Shown in pieces: positions 38,001-46,586 of a stretch of DNA of 64,000 nt; positions within the stretch are counted from its first letter, which is position 1; each line of letters starts with the position of its first letter. Source of the DNA: Bradysia coprophila (Eukaryota; Arthropoda; Insecta; Diptera; Sciaridae). The DNA lies in assembly GCF_014529535.1 (NCBI RefSeq), contig NW_023503493.1, positions 19,376,001-19,440,000 on the forward strand, given 5' to 3'. Under the pieces are notes generated by a model, which saw only the letters and a program-made list of their open reading frames with translations, had not been told where the DNA came from and searched no databases. Made by a program: the position numbers and the translations under genes.

Positions 38001-41000
38001 GTAATAGATCCGATATTAATACTGGTCATATGCTTGCCGTCTGTAACAGGTTTGTTAAGACTAATGAAGTAGAAGACTTTGCGTCAGTCTTTTAAAAATA
38101 TTAGTTCTTACCAGCATATGAACCGCGTTTGTAGCGTCTCGCAAACGATCAGAGATGCCTTTATTTCCTTCGCCCAAAACGAGCAGATGATCCACTACCA
38201 GCTTAGCATTTGTGGACTTGCCTGAATAGGATTCACCGGCAAAAACGATGTTCTGACACTCTTCATGATGTAACATATCTTGATAGGCACTGTCGGCCAC
38301 CGAAAAGATGTGAGGTGCATTCTCGGAGCGTGACTTGCACACGTATTTATTGTGAGCCTAAAAATTACTTATTTGTAGATTGTGTCACTGCAAAGTTGTA
38401 ATATGAACCCATACGCTCTTCGGAAAAGAAGTTGGCATTTCATTAGAATTCAAGGAGAGTAGGACATCTCCAATAAAAGTGTACGAGTGACCTTTTTTCA
38501 AGCGATTTCTAATTTCGTCTGCTATTGTTTCCTCTGTTACTTTTTCCAGTGCTGCCAAATCTTCAATAAACATTTTCTCAGGATTACGCTGGTACTTCTT
38601 CAGATATCCTCTGATGATAGAAATTTCCTCTCTCTTATTGCCTCTTAAAGGACCGGCCACATTATTGATCAAATGTTTTATTTCGCATGACAGCTGAAAT
38701 ACTCAATTAAGTTACTCGGTGGAAAGAATGACATAATCTTGAATTTACATGATGGTCATTGTTGGTGTCACCTTTCAAGTCTGTAATGAAAGGGTGTTCT
38801 AGAACCTCAACCAAAAAGGGACGATTTTCCCAATTCTTCTCTAAACATCTGAAATTTTTTTTGCTTAGTTGATTAGGCTAAAACGCTAAAATGGGTACAA
38901 CTTCTGCTTACTCTGCAATGAAATCGTTTAAGTTCTGTGACCAGTTCGCTGGTCTGTACAGAGTCGGAGGTGGATTCCGAACAATTTGAAACATTGCTCT
39001 GGTCGGATGCATGTCTAAAAATGGAGCTGCACCATCGGCCAACTCAATTGCAGTAATTCCAAGTGCCCAAACGTCAACTCTGTTTCCATATACGCCGTCT
39101 TCATCGTCGTCGCCCGATCCTTCATCGTAATCGACACGACGTGGTTTCGCATTCGTAACCATTTCCGGTGCCATCCAACATGGTGAGCCAATGCAAGTGC
39201 TTCGCCGTCCGTAAGTTGTTTTGATGTCTCTCGCCAGCCCGAAGTCGCACAATTTCACTTCACCCTCACTTGTCAATAAAATGTTATTGCCACGCACATC
39301 GCGATGGATTGCATGATTTTTGTGAAGATGAATAAGACCCTTGGCAGTTTCACGTAAAATGTAGGCAATGTGTTCTTCGCTGATTTTCCTATTGGCCGTT
39401 TGCAAGCGATTTACGAATTCCACAGCTGATCCACCTGCACAATACTAAGTTAGAAAAAGAAACTGTTAGAAAAGGCTACGTGGTTTACTAGAGGGAGTAG
39501 ATGGAGGTTTTAATGAACCATCAACGATGAAATTCATTTGCTTTTATTAAAATAAAAGTTCAACGGAAAATTCGTTGGCCTGACGGGTAAATATTTAGAA
39601 GCTGCAACCCAGAAAATAAGCTTTCCGTGAAAATGTTTATATTTCAATCCACAATCCCAGATGAGCTTTTCCAAGAATAAGGTAATGCAGAGTACAGTTA
39701 GTAACCCGTTTAAGATATTGACAATTTTTGTGTTGTCAATTTTTGTGCTGACACAAATTATTTGTGCTATCACAAATTTGTTGAAATTCGTTCAGATTTC
39801 GTTGTAACACAAATATTTGTGCCATCACAAATATTTAGGCTGACCACAATTGTTTTTAGTTCGGTTCAGTTTCATTCAAGATCTCAACTCAATTACGCAA
39901 TTTAAATTTACAGGACCAAATTATAGACGGGAACTGAATTCGCCCTTCAAAAAATTGTATTAGGTAGGTGTTTGGTTTGCCATAGAGTTCTGGATATAAA
40001 ACAAATAAAAAAGTTGAGATAATAATTTCAGAAAAGGAGATAACATCAGAGATTTTCATGATTATGGGTGAGAATACCTAATGCAATCTCGATTATCATG
40101 ATTATTTATGGCTCGAGTGCAGATTTAGCAGCTTTAAGTGACTTTCCTGTAAGTGACATGAAAGTTGTCAGATTTTTCACAAATCAACTTTCAATTTGAG
40201 TGAACACATATTTTTCCGACCCCCCCTGAAATAAGAAAGTTACAGCACTCGAAATCCATGCACAAGTAGAAAATTTTGTAAGAAAATGTTAGTCGACTTT
40301 CATGTTTCTTTATGGTTCATGGTACATGAAAGTCGACTCATATTTTCTTACAAAATTTTCGACCTGTGCATGTATTTCGAGTACTGTAACTTTCTTATTT
40401 CAGGGAGGTCGGAAAAATCTGTGTTCACTTAATTTGAAAGTTGATTTGTGAATAATTCGACGACTTTCACGTCACTTACAGGAAATTCACTTAAAGCAGC
40501 TAAATCTGCATTAGAACCATAAATAATAATTGATAATCTCTGATGTTATCTCCTTTTCTGAAATTATTATCTAAACATTTTTATTTGTTTTATATCCAGA
40601 ATCCATTTTTCTATGGCAAACCAAACACCATACAATTTATTGAAGGGCGAATTCAATTGCCGTCTATAATTTGGTTCTGAAAATTTAAATTGGTAATTGA
40701 GTTGAGATCTTGGATGAAACTGAACCGAACTAAAAAAAAATGGGGTCAGCCTAAATATTCGTGATAAATATTCGCACAAATATTTGTGTTACAACGAAAA
40801 CTGAACGAATTTCAAAAAAAATTGTGCCAGCACAAAAATTGTCACTATCTTAAACGGGATCAGTTAGTTAGTCTATTTTTGTATTGATTATTTTAGAGTT
40901 GAATGGTTATGAGAATTTTAGGTAAATTAAAAAGTCAAGAACGTTTAAAAAACCCTATGAAATTTGACTAGCACAAGAATTTTCTACAGTTTGAAAAAAA

Positions 41001-41473
41001 AACTTATTCTAAATAAGCCTTGCAACAGAATGTTAATTGCAATTGATGCAATATACGTTAATGCGTTTTAAATTCGTTCAGTGGAAAATCCTTACAAAAA
41101 TCCTTTCACTTACCTCCAAAACGAACCAGATCTCATCGGGATTATCTCCATCGCCTTTTTTACGATAAACTCCCAAAAAGTCCGGAAGATTTGGGTGGCT
41201 GGAAAAATCTCTTAGAATGCGATATTCCTCATTAATATGCACAATTAAATCCTCTTCATATGGTTGAACTTTTATCGCAACCGTTTTACCATCCGACTGC
41301 GTATCACTGGCTTTATAAACCTAGTTTTATCAATGAAAATTATATCAGAAATATAGATTCGTATTTCTCATTATTATTCACACAACCTTCGCCCAAACAC
41401 CAATTCCTAACACATCACCCAGAACATATCGATCACCCGGTTCTGGAAGCGAATCAACGGATAGATGACTCAT
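19648..41473 (-). CDS. ninaC: NINAC-type class III myosin (kinase-myosin), 21 exons, 1,558 aa
   Basis: The product is a fusion of a Ste20-like protein kinase and a myosin motor. In flies NINAC works in photoreceptor microvilli, carries calmodulin and binds the INAD scaffold. Domains seen: kinase about 15-300 (VAIK Lys46, HRD 145-147, DFG 165-167, APE 190-192); myosin motor about 335-1050 with P-loop GESYSGKST (443-451) and switch II DMFGFE (725-730); IQ motifs about 1074-1087 and 1118-1129; a long proline- and serine-rich tail; and C-terminus GYAVEI, matching the INAD-binding end of fly p174 (GYAVDI). Exons, 5' to 3': 41473-41387, 41320-41114, 39444-38912, 38848-38749, 38693-38415, 38357-38112, 37466-37324, 32266-31718, 31620-31470, 31318-31177, 26561-26422, 26067-25894, 25610-25428, 24630-24524, 24432-24283, 24212-24103, 23447-23388, 21150-20963, 20880-20477, 20424-20103, 20049-19648. 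They sum to 4,677 nt with every phase matching. Fly p174 is about 1,500 aa. A short p132-like isoform was not identified. Confidence 0.96.
20103..20424 (-). CDS. ninaC: ninaC exon 20: proline-rich tail
   Basis: Residues 1318-1425, including KPPAPLPPEPIYENL and KKRAPPKPNG, a low-complexity proline- and lysine-rich stretch. The donor GTATGT at 20,102 opens a 53-nt intron; without splicing the frame ends in an unrelated sequence. Confidence 0.85.
20477..20880 (-). CDS. ninaC: ninaC exon 19: tail
   Basis: Residues 1184-1317, starting VHIFNQGTVTALQK, with KIPFRFADIPYFDTMYL and DHESWDAPLRR, which parallel the fly p174 tail. Acceptor AAAAAG and donor GTAAAA. Confidence 0.93.
20963..21150 (-). CDS. 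ninaC: ninaC exon 18: second IQ motif and p174-type tail start
   Basis: Residues 1121-1183. With exon 17 it forms IQKAYRGFITRR, a full IQxxxRGxxxR calmodulin-binding motif. It continues KSIFQILLHYRAARYHDLVN, specific to the long NINAC tail. Confidence 0.94.
21981..22033. repeat. 11-bp tandem repeat
   Basis: About five copies of CTAAATAACAC with minor variation, in ninaC intron 17. Confidence 0.85.
22491..22560 (+). repeat. Dispersed 70-bp repeat, copy 1
   Basis: It matches 60,666-60,735 in the same orientation at 65 of 70 positions by eye (TTCTTGAAACTAGAGTTTTC, then AACGCAACAG and CCGTTATTGGC). It lies in ninaC intron 17. The parent element is not recognised. Confidence 0.85.
23388..23447 (-). 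CDS. ninaC: ninaC exon 17: small exon before second IQ
   Basis: A 60-nt exon coding for VQKELKRDTSTDEAATTIQK (residues 1101-1120), followed by donor GTACGT. It supplies the IQ residues of the motif completed by exon 18. Confidence 0.9.
24103..24212 (-). CDS. ninaC: ninaC exon 16: first IQ-like light-chain site
   Basis: Residues 1064-1100, LYETQVKKIVKVQSMMRAFL then AKRNVASKIEKIRQNS. VQSMMRAFLAKR is a degenerate IQ motif. Reading on into the intron would stop after about 13 residues, so a short alternative end is possible but unsupported. Confidence 0.92.
24283..24432 (-). CDS. ninaC: ninaC exon 15: converter domain
   Basis: Residues 1014-1063, with FLAFDFDENVEMTKDNCRLL and GKTKVFLKYYNVEYL. 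The donor GTTCGA is weak but is the only one that restores R-LYETQ in phase. Confidence 0.92.
24524..24630 (-). CDS. ninaC: ninaC exon 14: converter approach
   Basis: Residues 979-1013, SDMVYQQLRALAIPDTVVAR and QKGYPQRISFQEFLR, the converter-domain entry of myosins. Confidence 0.93.
25428..25610 (-). CDS. ninaC: ninaC exon 13: motor, HFVRCIRAD segment
   Basis: Residues 918-978, including KINTLSHGQYSQV and THFVRCIRADLEHNP, the conserved SH1-region sequence. Donor GTACGT. The plus-strand open frame over this interval is its shadow. Confidence 0.95.
25894..26067 (-). CDS. ninaC: ninaC exon 12: motor, loop-2 region
   Basis: Residues 860-917. It starts VETMRTSTDCIVKMMFTN and continues into a lysine-rich stretch (SKSKPSGKSKWG), as expected for an actin-contacting loop 2. 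The donor GTGAAA is chosen because it joins exon 13 in phase; the open frame continuing into the intron is not coding. Confidence 0.85.
26422..26561 (-). CDS. ninaC: ninaC exon 11: motor, SVAHYTGKI segment
   Basis: Residues 813-859, with HEFSVAHYTGKITYDARD and DFLPPEM. It is separated from exon 10 by a 4.6-kb intron that carries the 52-bp minisatellite. Confidence 0.94.
28286..28303. repeat. CAG trinucleotide run
   Basis: Six uninterrupted CAG units in ninaC intron 10, not in a coding frame. Confidence 0.9.
28671..30154. mobile_element. Composite repeat element bounded by CCAATAGTC palindromes
   Basis: Palindromic blocks at 28,671-28,755 and 29,985-30,154 carry GTGCCAATAGTC, CACATTATAATACTGT and CTCTTCATCATA. 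They are related to the ends of the 3749-5412 element. A 52-bp minisatellite lies between them. No target-site duplication or coding frame was found. It sits in ninaC intron 10. Confidence 0.65.
29340..29873. repeat. Minisatellite, 52-bp unit, about 10 copies
   Basis: Each unit contains TAGAAGGATGAATTCAGTTG and AACCAAACTCCTTCC with variation. Unit starts fall at 29,371, 29,423, 29,475, 29,527, 29,579, 29,631, 29,683, 29,736, 29,786 and 29,838. The minus-strand frame across it only translates the repeat. Confidence 0.95.
31177..31318 (-). CDS. ninaC: ninaC exon 10: motor, GLFYLIDE segment
   Basis: Residues 766-812 plus one base. It reads EEEEIPVTSLHYYDNK, then KPHGLFYLIDEATRGRQSED. Acceptor CATAG, donor GTAAGA. 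Confidence 0.93.
31470..31620 (-). CDS. ninaC: ninaC exon 9: switch II and relay helix
   Basis: Residues 716-765, with DMFGFECF (DIxGFE-type switch II) and LMINSLNEQIQYHYNQRMF, the relay helix. Ends EMMEQ, donor GTAAGT. Confidence 0.95.
31718..32266 (-). CDS. ninaC: ninaC exon 8: central motor
   Basis: Residues 532-715 (both end codons split). It contains NFHIFYLFYDAM, RDDPEGNVEKF and EARDARDVLAATIYCRLVDW, all typical of NINAC motors. Donor GTGAGT. Confidence 0.95.
33815..34265. mobile_element. Inverted-repeat element, 451 bp
   Basis: A terminal inverted repeat of about 31 bp (33,815-33,845 and 34,234-34,265) runs from poly-T through GATACCAACATCGAAAGTTG. The inside holds several GCGAAAGT motifs. 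It overlaps one half of the larger palindrome at 34,149-34,715. In ninaC intron 7. Confidence 0.75.
34281..34379. repeat. Hairpin with CCTTCGGC core (C)
   Basis: Arms of about 32 bp (GGGGCAAAAGTAAAAAAATT outward end, TGTGCGA inward end) surround the core CCCTTGCCTTCGGCGCGGGC. It is an inverted partner of hairpin D. Confidence 0.82.
34475..34591. repeat. Hairpin with CCTTCGGC core (D)
   Basis: The arms start GGATCACA and include AAAAAAATTCAACCGTGTGC. The core on the minus strand reads CCTGGCCTTCGGCCACGGGC. It is a second copy of hairpin C in opposite orientation, with longer arms. Confidence 0.82.
34799..34922. repeat. 62-bp direct tandem duplication
   Basis: Two adjacent copies contain TACTTTCGCATCTTCGTTTG and AAAGTACTTTCGC and differ at three or four positions. 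The palindrome AAAGTACTTT lies in each. Confidence 0.88.
35101..35215. repeat. Hairpin with CTTCGTTCGGCC centre (E)
   Basis: Arms of about 40 bp (ACCTGTTTTGGACGGTTGAT and its near-complement) surround GCCTCACTTCGTTCGGCC. The arms are unrelated to hairpins C and D a few hundred bases away. Confidence 0.78.
35569..35947. mobile_element. MITE-like element with TTAA ends
   Basis: The ends TTAAGAGGCATCGGTGC and GCCTCTTAA are inverted. Long inner arms share GGCTGTAGTCGTTTGACC and ATCAGAATCC with their complements. TTAA at both ends could be a target-site duplication of piggyBac type, but it is also part of the terminal palindrome. In ninaC intron 7. Confidence 0.65.
37324..37466 (-). CDS. ninaC: ninaC exon 7: motor, STRC/KLSGAIF segment
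   Basis: Residues 485-531: INAGTPLNPNSTRC, TFGSTGKLSGAIF and LLEKIRVSSTD, collinear with the fly motor. It has a clean acceptor (AATAG) and donor (GTAAGT). It fills exactly the gap between exons 6 and 8 and joins both in phase, across a 5-kb downstream intron. Confidence 0.93.
38112..38357 (-). CDS. ninaC: ninaC exon 6: motor P-loop
   Basis: Residues 403-484. It holds KSRSENAPHIFSVAD and the nucleotide-binding loop GESYSGKST (443-451). Donor GTAAGA. Confidence 0.95.
38415..38693 (-). CDS. ninaC: ninaC exon 5: kinase-motor linker and motor start
   Basis: Residues 310-402, with PEKMFIEDLAALEKV and SYTFIGDVLLSLNSNE, the conserved entry to the motor. Donor GTATGG. Confidence 0.93.
38749..38848 (-). 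CDS. ninaC: ninaC exon 4: end of kinase domain
   Basis: Completes Glu276, then residues 277-309 including ENRPFLVEVLEHPFITDL. Donor GTAAAT at 38,748. An earlier GT after AAAG would break the phase with exon 5. Confidence 0.9.
38912..39444 (-). CDS. ninaC: ninaC exon 3: kinase catalytic core
   Basis: Residues 99-275, from YCAGGSAVEF to NDFIA. It contains HRDVRGNN, CDFGLARD and CIGSPCWMAPE, then DVWALGITAIELADG. Between APE and DVW lies an acidic stretch (about residues 203-215, EGSGDDDEDG) absent from the fly protein as I recall it. The donor splits the codon for Glu276. Confidence 0.96.
39695..40868. mobile_element. Long fold-back element with 8-bp target-site duplication
   Basis: CAGTTAGT at 39,695-39,702 and 40,861-40,868 flanks a 1,158-bp element (39,703-40,860). 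Nearly the whole element is one palindrome centred near 40,300, with arms of roughly 550 bp. The ends read CCCGTTTAAGATA; inner matches include CATGAAAGTCGACT and GACTTTCATGT. It has no coding frame and lies in ninaC intron 2, between two kinase exons. The 8-bp duplication points to an hAT-type origin by inference. Confidence 0.9.
41114..41320 (-). CDS. ninaC: ninaC exon 2: kinase N-lobe
   Basis: Residues 30-98, with catalytic Lys in VAIKV and the helix-C region NEEYRILRDF, ending DEIWFVLE. Acceptor AG at 41,322-41,321 and a strong donor GTAAGT. Phase 0 at both ends. Confidence 0.93.
41387..41473 (-). CDS. ninaC: ninaC exon 1: start and glycine loop
   Basis: It codes for residues 1-29, starting ATG at 41,473 and ending GVWAK. 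The protein reads SLPEPGDRYVLGDVLG, collinear with the fly start. The donor is GTTGTG at 41,386; a donor three bases further on (GTGTGA) would add one valine. The first is preferred because flies have AKVF. Confidence 0.85.
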
Positions 41474-42118
41474 ACTTAAGTTGCACTAAATTAACTTCTT
41501 TCCCCGGCGAATAATTTAAACACCTGCTCCGTGCGCGTCAATCGGTGTACTGCCAGTTTAAAATTATTATTTTATTATGGCAGTGTCTGGTAATAATTCA
41601 ATAAACGATAATCCAATTTGAAGCTACACAAAATTATTAGAAGCCGTACATATTATGTCAATGTGTTGCTTTTTGATGGACTTTTACGTGATGTTTAGCT
41701 GCTATTGAGGTCGTCAACAATGTTTTAGGTTTTAATCGATCAAATTTTTGCATTCTTACATCACAAAAGGGGTGAAACATCAGTGCGGTAACAATTAATC
41801 GTCACGGGTTTCCATGAGTTTAAACTATTATAATTTAGCTGGTGCGATTATGATGTGGTCAATTTTTTTTTTTTTGGTCAATTAGTTTTTTATTATCATT
41901 TTAAGAAATTGCCTATAGCCCATAGAACATCAAAAGAAATCCACAGGCTCTTTTAGATCTTATCATAGAGGTTTATATGAAAGAAAAAGTTTCAAATATA
42001 TCAAAATGACTGAGATTAGAATTCCTTAACCTTTCACGAAGCGTGGAATGCACCACCATCTTACTTCGTTTATTCAAGTATAGTATTTTATGTAAAAAAA
42101 TTTAGAGTTATTTATACT
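41474..42118. other. ninaC upstream flank
   Basis: Probable 5' UTR and promoter region of ninaC on the minus strand. A TAATCC site, the K50 homeodomain type used by Otd in photoreceptors, is at 41,609-41,614, but a 6-base match is weak evidence. No clear TATA box or initiator was seen. Confidence 0.35.
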
Positions 42119-42228
42119 ACAAGAACTGTAAAGGGTATTTTATGTTCGAGAAATGGTAAATGGTTCGATGCGAAGCCGAGAACCTATTTGCTATTTTGAG
42201 AACATAAAATACCCTTTACAGTTCTTGT
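42119..42228. repeat. Perfect 29-bp inverted repeat
   Basis: ACAAGAACTGTAAAGGGTAT and onward (42,119-42,147) is exactly complementary to 42,200-42,228. The spacer is 52 bp. Confidence 0.9.
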
Positions 42229-42363
42229 ATGATAAAAATTTGTATATATTGAATCGTATGGAGGTATCGGCTTCGCTTCGGATTGGTAATCTGACATCTA
42301 GTGCGATAATATACCTTCATACGGTTCGTGTTGCATACAACGTTTTATGCAATGACGAAAATC

Positions 42364-42992
42364 GCATAAATACCGAAGATAATCTTAGTGTGACTTCAGT
42401 AACATGTGGCATTGCAAATCCTTTATCGCACTATTGCGATAAAATACGTTCAAATGACATTGCACACAGGCGGCGTAAGTTACAAATATCATCACTGAAT
42501 TGCATAAACGCACTTTAATTGACCAAAAATAAAACACACATTCTGTGTGAATATGAACGCGTCATCTATGTACCTTTACATGCTTATGCGCGGTGAAGTG
42601 CACTTTACATCACTGCTTGTGACAGGGAAAATGCACTTACGTAACACAGTGACTTAAGTGACGTAACACATTTCACATGTTTGAGACGGTAAGTGCATTT
42701 TCCCCGTCACAAGCAGTGATGTAATGTGCACTTCACCGTGCATAAGCATGTAAGGGTACATAGATGACGCGTTTATATTCACACATAATGTGTGTTTTAT
42801 TTTTGGTCAAATAAAGTGCGTTTTTGCAATTCAGTGATGATATTTGTAACTTACGCCGCCTGTGTGCAATGTCATTTGAACGTATTTTATCGCAATAGTG
42901 CGATAAAGGATTTGCAATGGGTTTTATCGCACTAGTGCGATAAAAGCCACATGTTACTGAAGTCACACTAAGATTATCTTCGGTATTTATGC
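42364..42992. mobile_element. Fold-back element, arms about 300 bp
   Basis: It starts GCATAAATACCGAAG and ends in the complement, with arms meeting near 42,665. The arms contain TTTATCGCACTA-type palindromes and ACTTACGCCGCCTG. The right arm has an extra palindrome of about 26 bp (near 42,920-42,946) that the left arm lacks. Open frames on both strands are palindrome shadows. No target-site duplication was fixed. Confidence 0.85.
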
Positions 42993-45365
42993 AGTTCAAC
43001 TATAAAACTTATATACTCGACTATAAAGCTTATGTATTTGATATGTATACAATTTGATATGTCGGATGACACAAATGAGAGCTCGTCGCCTATTTTCGTC
43101 ATGCTGTTGTGAATGTTCCTCGTGACCTAACATCAAAATCCAATTTGAGCAACCAAGTTTTGATCAGTGCCTTAATTTTGGAGTTCCCCGGTGTTTTTTG
43201 CCTTTATATACAAAATATTACGAATATATCGAAAATTGTACGTTAACAACATTCTAAACCCCGATTATCCTATTTATTTTGTGCATTTAACTAGATTATT
43301 TTCAATTTAACTCGTAGTGAATGAGTATTGAGCACCAAAGACATGTTGAACTGCCTGCTAAAAGTGTTTTTCCTTTCGCATCGGTTCATTCAAACCAAAT
43401 TAACGATTTTCTACAAAAAAAAATGTTTGCTTGTTTAACTAATCGAATAATCTTCTTTTTCCGCTAAACAATTGATTTTTTCCTTGTTTCTTCAAGTCTT
43501 GTATACAGATATACATTTCGGAGGCTGCAAATAATCAGGAATGGGAATAGTACCAAACATTGTCCAATTGAATATTGTGTTACATTAAACGGCTCATCTA
43601 ACAAACTGAATGAATGTTTCAATTACATAGGATAATATACCTTTTGCTACATTTTTACATTCCAGGTAGTTGATGTTTTTTTTTTCTTATGCATAGCAAA
43701 TATTGAATCGTTTGACAGGCAATTTTCATTGACGTTTATTACAAATTTTGTTTATTTCAAGTAACACTCTGGGTGATCGGTCGGAATAAAACACAAGCTG
43801 AAATTAAATACCTGTATAAATATGCACTTATCTGATCATTGAGATGAAGAGTGTAGTGTTAAATTGCAAACTGTAAAGCAATTACGCTTCAACTATCTAT
43901 TTCATTTTTCTTAATGCCCGACTGGTATCCCTGCTTCGATTCACCCCTTCGCTTTAATATAATTCCGATGTACGTTAAGAAAATAGGGTAATGATTAAGC
44001 AGCCTCCATATCCATACACTATAACGACGCTATCCAAAATCTTTTACTTCGCTAGATTCAATCGATTGTTTTCGTTGTTAATATTCTAAAAAAAGAATTG
44101 CTACTTACCAAATCTGATATTCTCAATAACCTTAAAACCCTTAAATTATGTAAATTAACTAAAAGTATTTTATAAGAGAAAATAGAAATCATCAATGTGT
44201 GATACAGCCTTTTGTTGTGCAAAGAAATCGAAAATTGATATTGAAAAATGGACAAAAATGACATTTTAAACATGTTAAAAGATGTAAATTTTGTGTTTCT
44301 ATGTATTTCTTACGATTTCAAACCAATCTAAACAAGAAAATCAATGAAAAAAAAAAAATTGACCAAAAAACCGGTCTAAAAATTCTATGCAAAACCATGG
44401 AATTTTTTCATGAAAAATTAATGTGGCGCCTACATTTTGTAAAATACAATTTTACTTTCTTCGGCAAAATTGTAGCAAATGATATACGGAACAATATTAC
44501 AAAAAAAAATATTTACTTCGGAACATATTTAAGAAATTATTTAACTTTAACATTAAATTTAAAACATCAATTTGAAGAAAAGTCGGAAAAGTCTTAAACG
44601 ATTTGGAAAATTTGGAAAATCTAACTGCGCTAAAAATAACCTTGAACCTTTACCTTTAAAATGAGCTAGCTATCACACGAATCTCTCCGTTTCACACAGC
44701 CCTATCAATAATTCGTCAAAGACACCTCTGCATTTAAACTTTGAAGGGATGGGGAGTGGAAGGATGAGGTGGAATTTTTTGTCTCTTCTTCGGAAAGTTA
44801 TTACTTTGATGTACCCAACAACCTCCAATCACTCGTTTGCATGAACTCGCTCGGTAAACGTTCATTGCGTTATCGACTACACTATTTCGAATTCACAGCG
44901 ACCTAGTAGAATGACTTTGCTTCATAAAAGATGTTTTTTGGTACTCATAAGTGTCATGACTGGCATCACTGTAAATAACAGACCTCAGGCTGAACAGTAA
45001 CTATATTTTTGTGATCAAACAAGTCACCAGTAGGGTCCAAACAGTTTTCGAAGCCTTCCGGAGGTCAAGAAAAAGAAAAATCGATAAAATCAAAAATTTT
45101 CCCATCGAAATATTTTCTTGTTATGTTGCCCACCTTTTTGGTGCCGCCCTCTACTAAAAACATGAAAGACATGAAATGCCACGAGTGATCGAATAAAAAC
45201 ATTTTGAAGATCACCGTGCGGTTTATTTTAAATGCGACAAAAGAGACTGCTCACAATTATGGCGCAGCCAGTAAAAAATCGATCTTTTCTCAAAAATTAA
45301 AAACTACAGTAGATAAAATATCATCGATCTTCTTCTTCCCTAATGTTCCCAAAATACAAGCAGCG
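42993..45365. other. Intergenic with one diverged dispersed repeat
   Basis: No gene was recognised. About 44,450-44,900 is the second, diverged copy of the repeat at 4,300-4,740, in the same orientation. The open frame at 44,301-44,597 lies largely within it. Confidence 0.5.
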
Positions 45366-46100
45366 TTAGTTACCACGTTGAATCGCAATCGAAATTCTTT
45401 GCAGAAGGTACTCTTTCGATTTTACCTCACCCGTTGCCTTTTTCATTAAAGAGCCCAATTTATCAACAAATTTCTTTGTTTCCATACCCATGCAACCTAA
45501 AGTCTCGAAAGCAAGTGGGGTTAGCAAATAGTTTTGTTTCAAAGAAATGTAATGGTTATGCTTATGTCTCTCTGCTTTTTCAGCAATGGACCGTGCTTTC
45601 TTTGATGAATCATTAATATATGATGCAGCCATGGTATCCCGGACGGTAACATCCCACAAGAGTGATCTCCCATGACTCCATGGTATCAAAGTCATACCGT
45701 CAGGTCTTTTACCATCATCTCTTGAAAGACCTGGAGGCTGTACTGTATTTGGAACACCTGCACTGGAGAATGCATAAGCGAATATGTTATTCATAATATC
45801 ATGTCTAACGTATTTTCCATCTGCACATTTAACACAAGATAAACAATGCAATCCATCTTTTTCGACTGTTTTACCGCAAAGACATTTATGTTCCTCACAT
45901 ATTTGAGTGCCTAATCGAAGACCAACAGCAATTCTAGTAGAATTGTTATCCAGTAGTAATCCTAATTGACCCGATGGGATCACTTGCAACCTTTTTGAAG
46001 ATTCTTTAGTCGATGATGCAAGTAGTCTGGCACGAGTTTTCAGATCACCATTTTCAAACAATTCATTAAATTGATTTTTGATCTTCGGAATGTCCGTCAC
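45366..46100 (-). mobile_element. Retroelement fragment: C-terminal part of a reverse-transcriptase-type protein
   Basis: An uninterrupted 244-codon frame. It resembles the C-terminal region of retroelement proteins often annotated as RNA-directed DNA polymerase in animal genomes. Features: RARLLASSTKESS and LRLGTQICEEH; Cys/His-rich CLCGKTVEKDGLHCLSC; then PPGLSRDDGKRPDGMTLIPW and GRSLLWDVTV, consistent with a PD-(D/E)XK-like endonuclease fold; and the end YLLQRISIAIQR, as expected for a natural C-terminus. No ATG lies near the start: the first codon is GTG and an in-frame stop is nine bases upstream. It is therefore a 5'-truncated copy lacking the polymerase. No poly-A tail or target-site duplication was found. 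Confidence 0.75.
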
Positions 46101-46586
46101 GGATGATCATGTAGATGCGAAACGACGACGACAATCATCATCATCATTATCAACATCGACGTGTAATTCGGTAATTCTATAAACGTGAGACATAGAAAGA
46201 GAGGGAGAGAGAGACTGAGAGAAATAATTAAATTGATTTTAGTGTGACGTGATGGTGGGAAACCATCGGTATGGATTTTTTTTATAAATAGTTCTTTATT
46301 ATCACTTACTATTACCAGAGTGTGAAATGAATTGTCGTCTGGTGAATCGTCGGCATATGCACTGCAGTACTTAAAGCGGCAAGAAATGTGGAAAATGCGG
46401 AAAGACATCAGCGTTTATGACGAAAGCGTAATGGATGAAGCCGGAAGTTGGATGGCCAGTGGTTCGTCGTTTGATGTGTGAAGATTAGCAGATGTTGCAT
46501 GATAATGATCGATTGTTTTCAAATGTAGTAGTTTAATTGGAAAAAGAATTACAGGCAATTCGTTACATTGAGGAGCTGTTTCATTT
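46101..46586. other. Intergenic, low-complexity and unassigned
   Basis: TCATCATCAT-type and GAGAGA-type simple stretches (46,130-46,215), then unassigned sequence. The minus-strand frame at 46,097-46,408 is made of these runs. Confidence 0.5.

Noticed and set aside
41609..41614. TAATCC as an Otd-type photoreceptor enhancer site for ninaC
   Set aside because: A single 6-base match is expected by chance; mentioned in the upstream entry but not called as a regulatory site.
42153..42999. Open frames on both strands sharing the same peptide (NTEDNLSVTSVTCG)
   Set aside because: They are the two arms of a fold-back element read in opposite directions.
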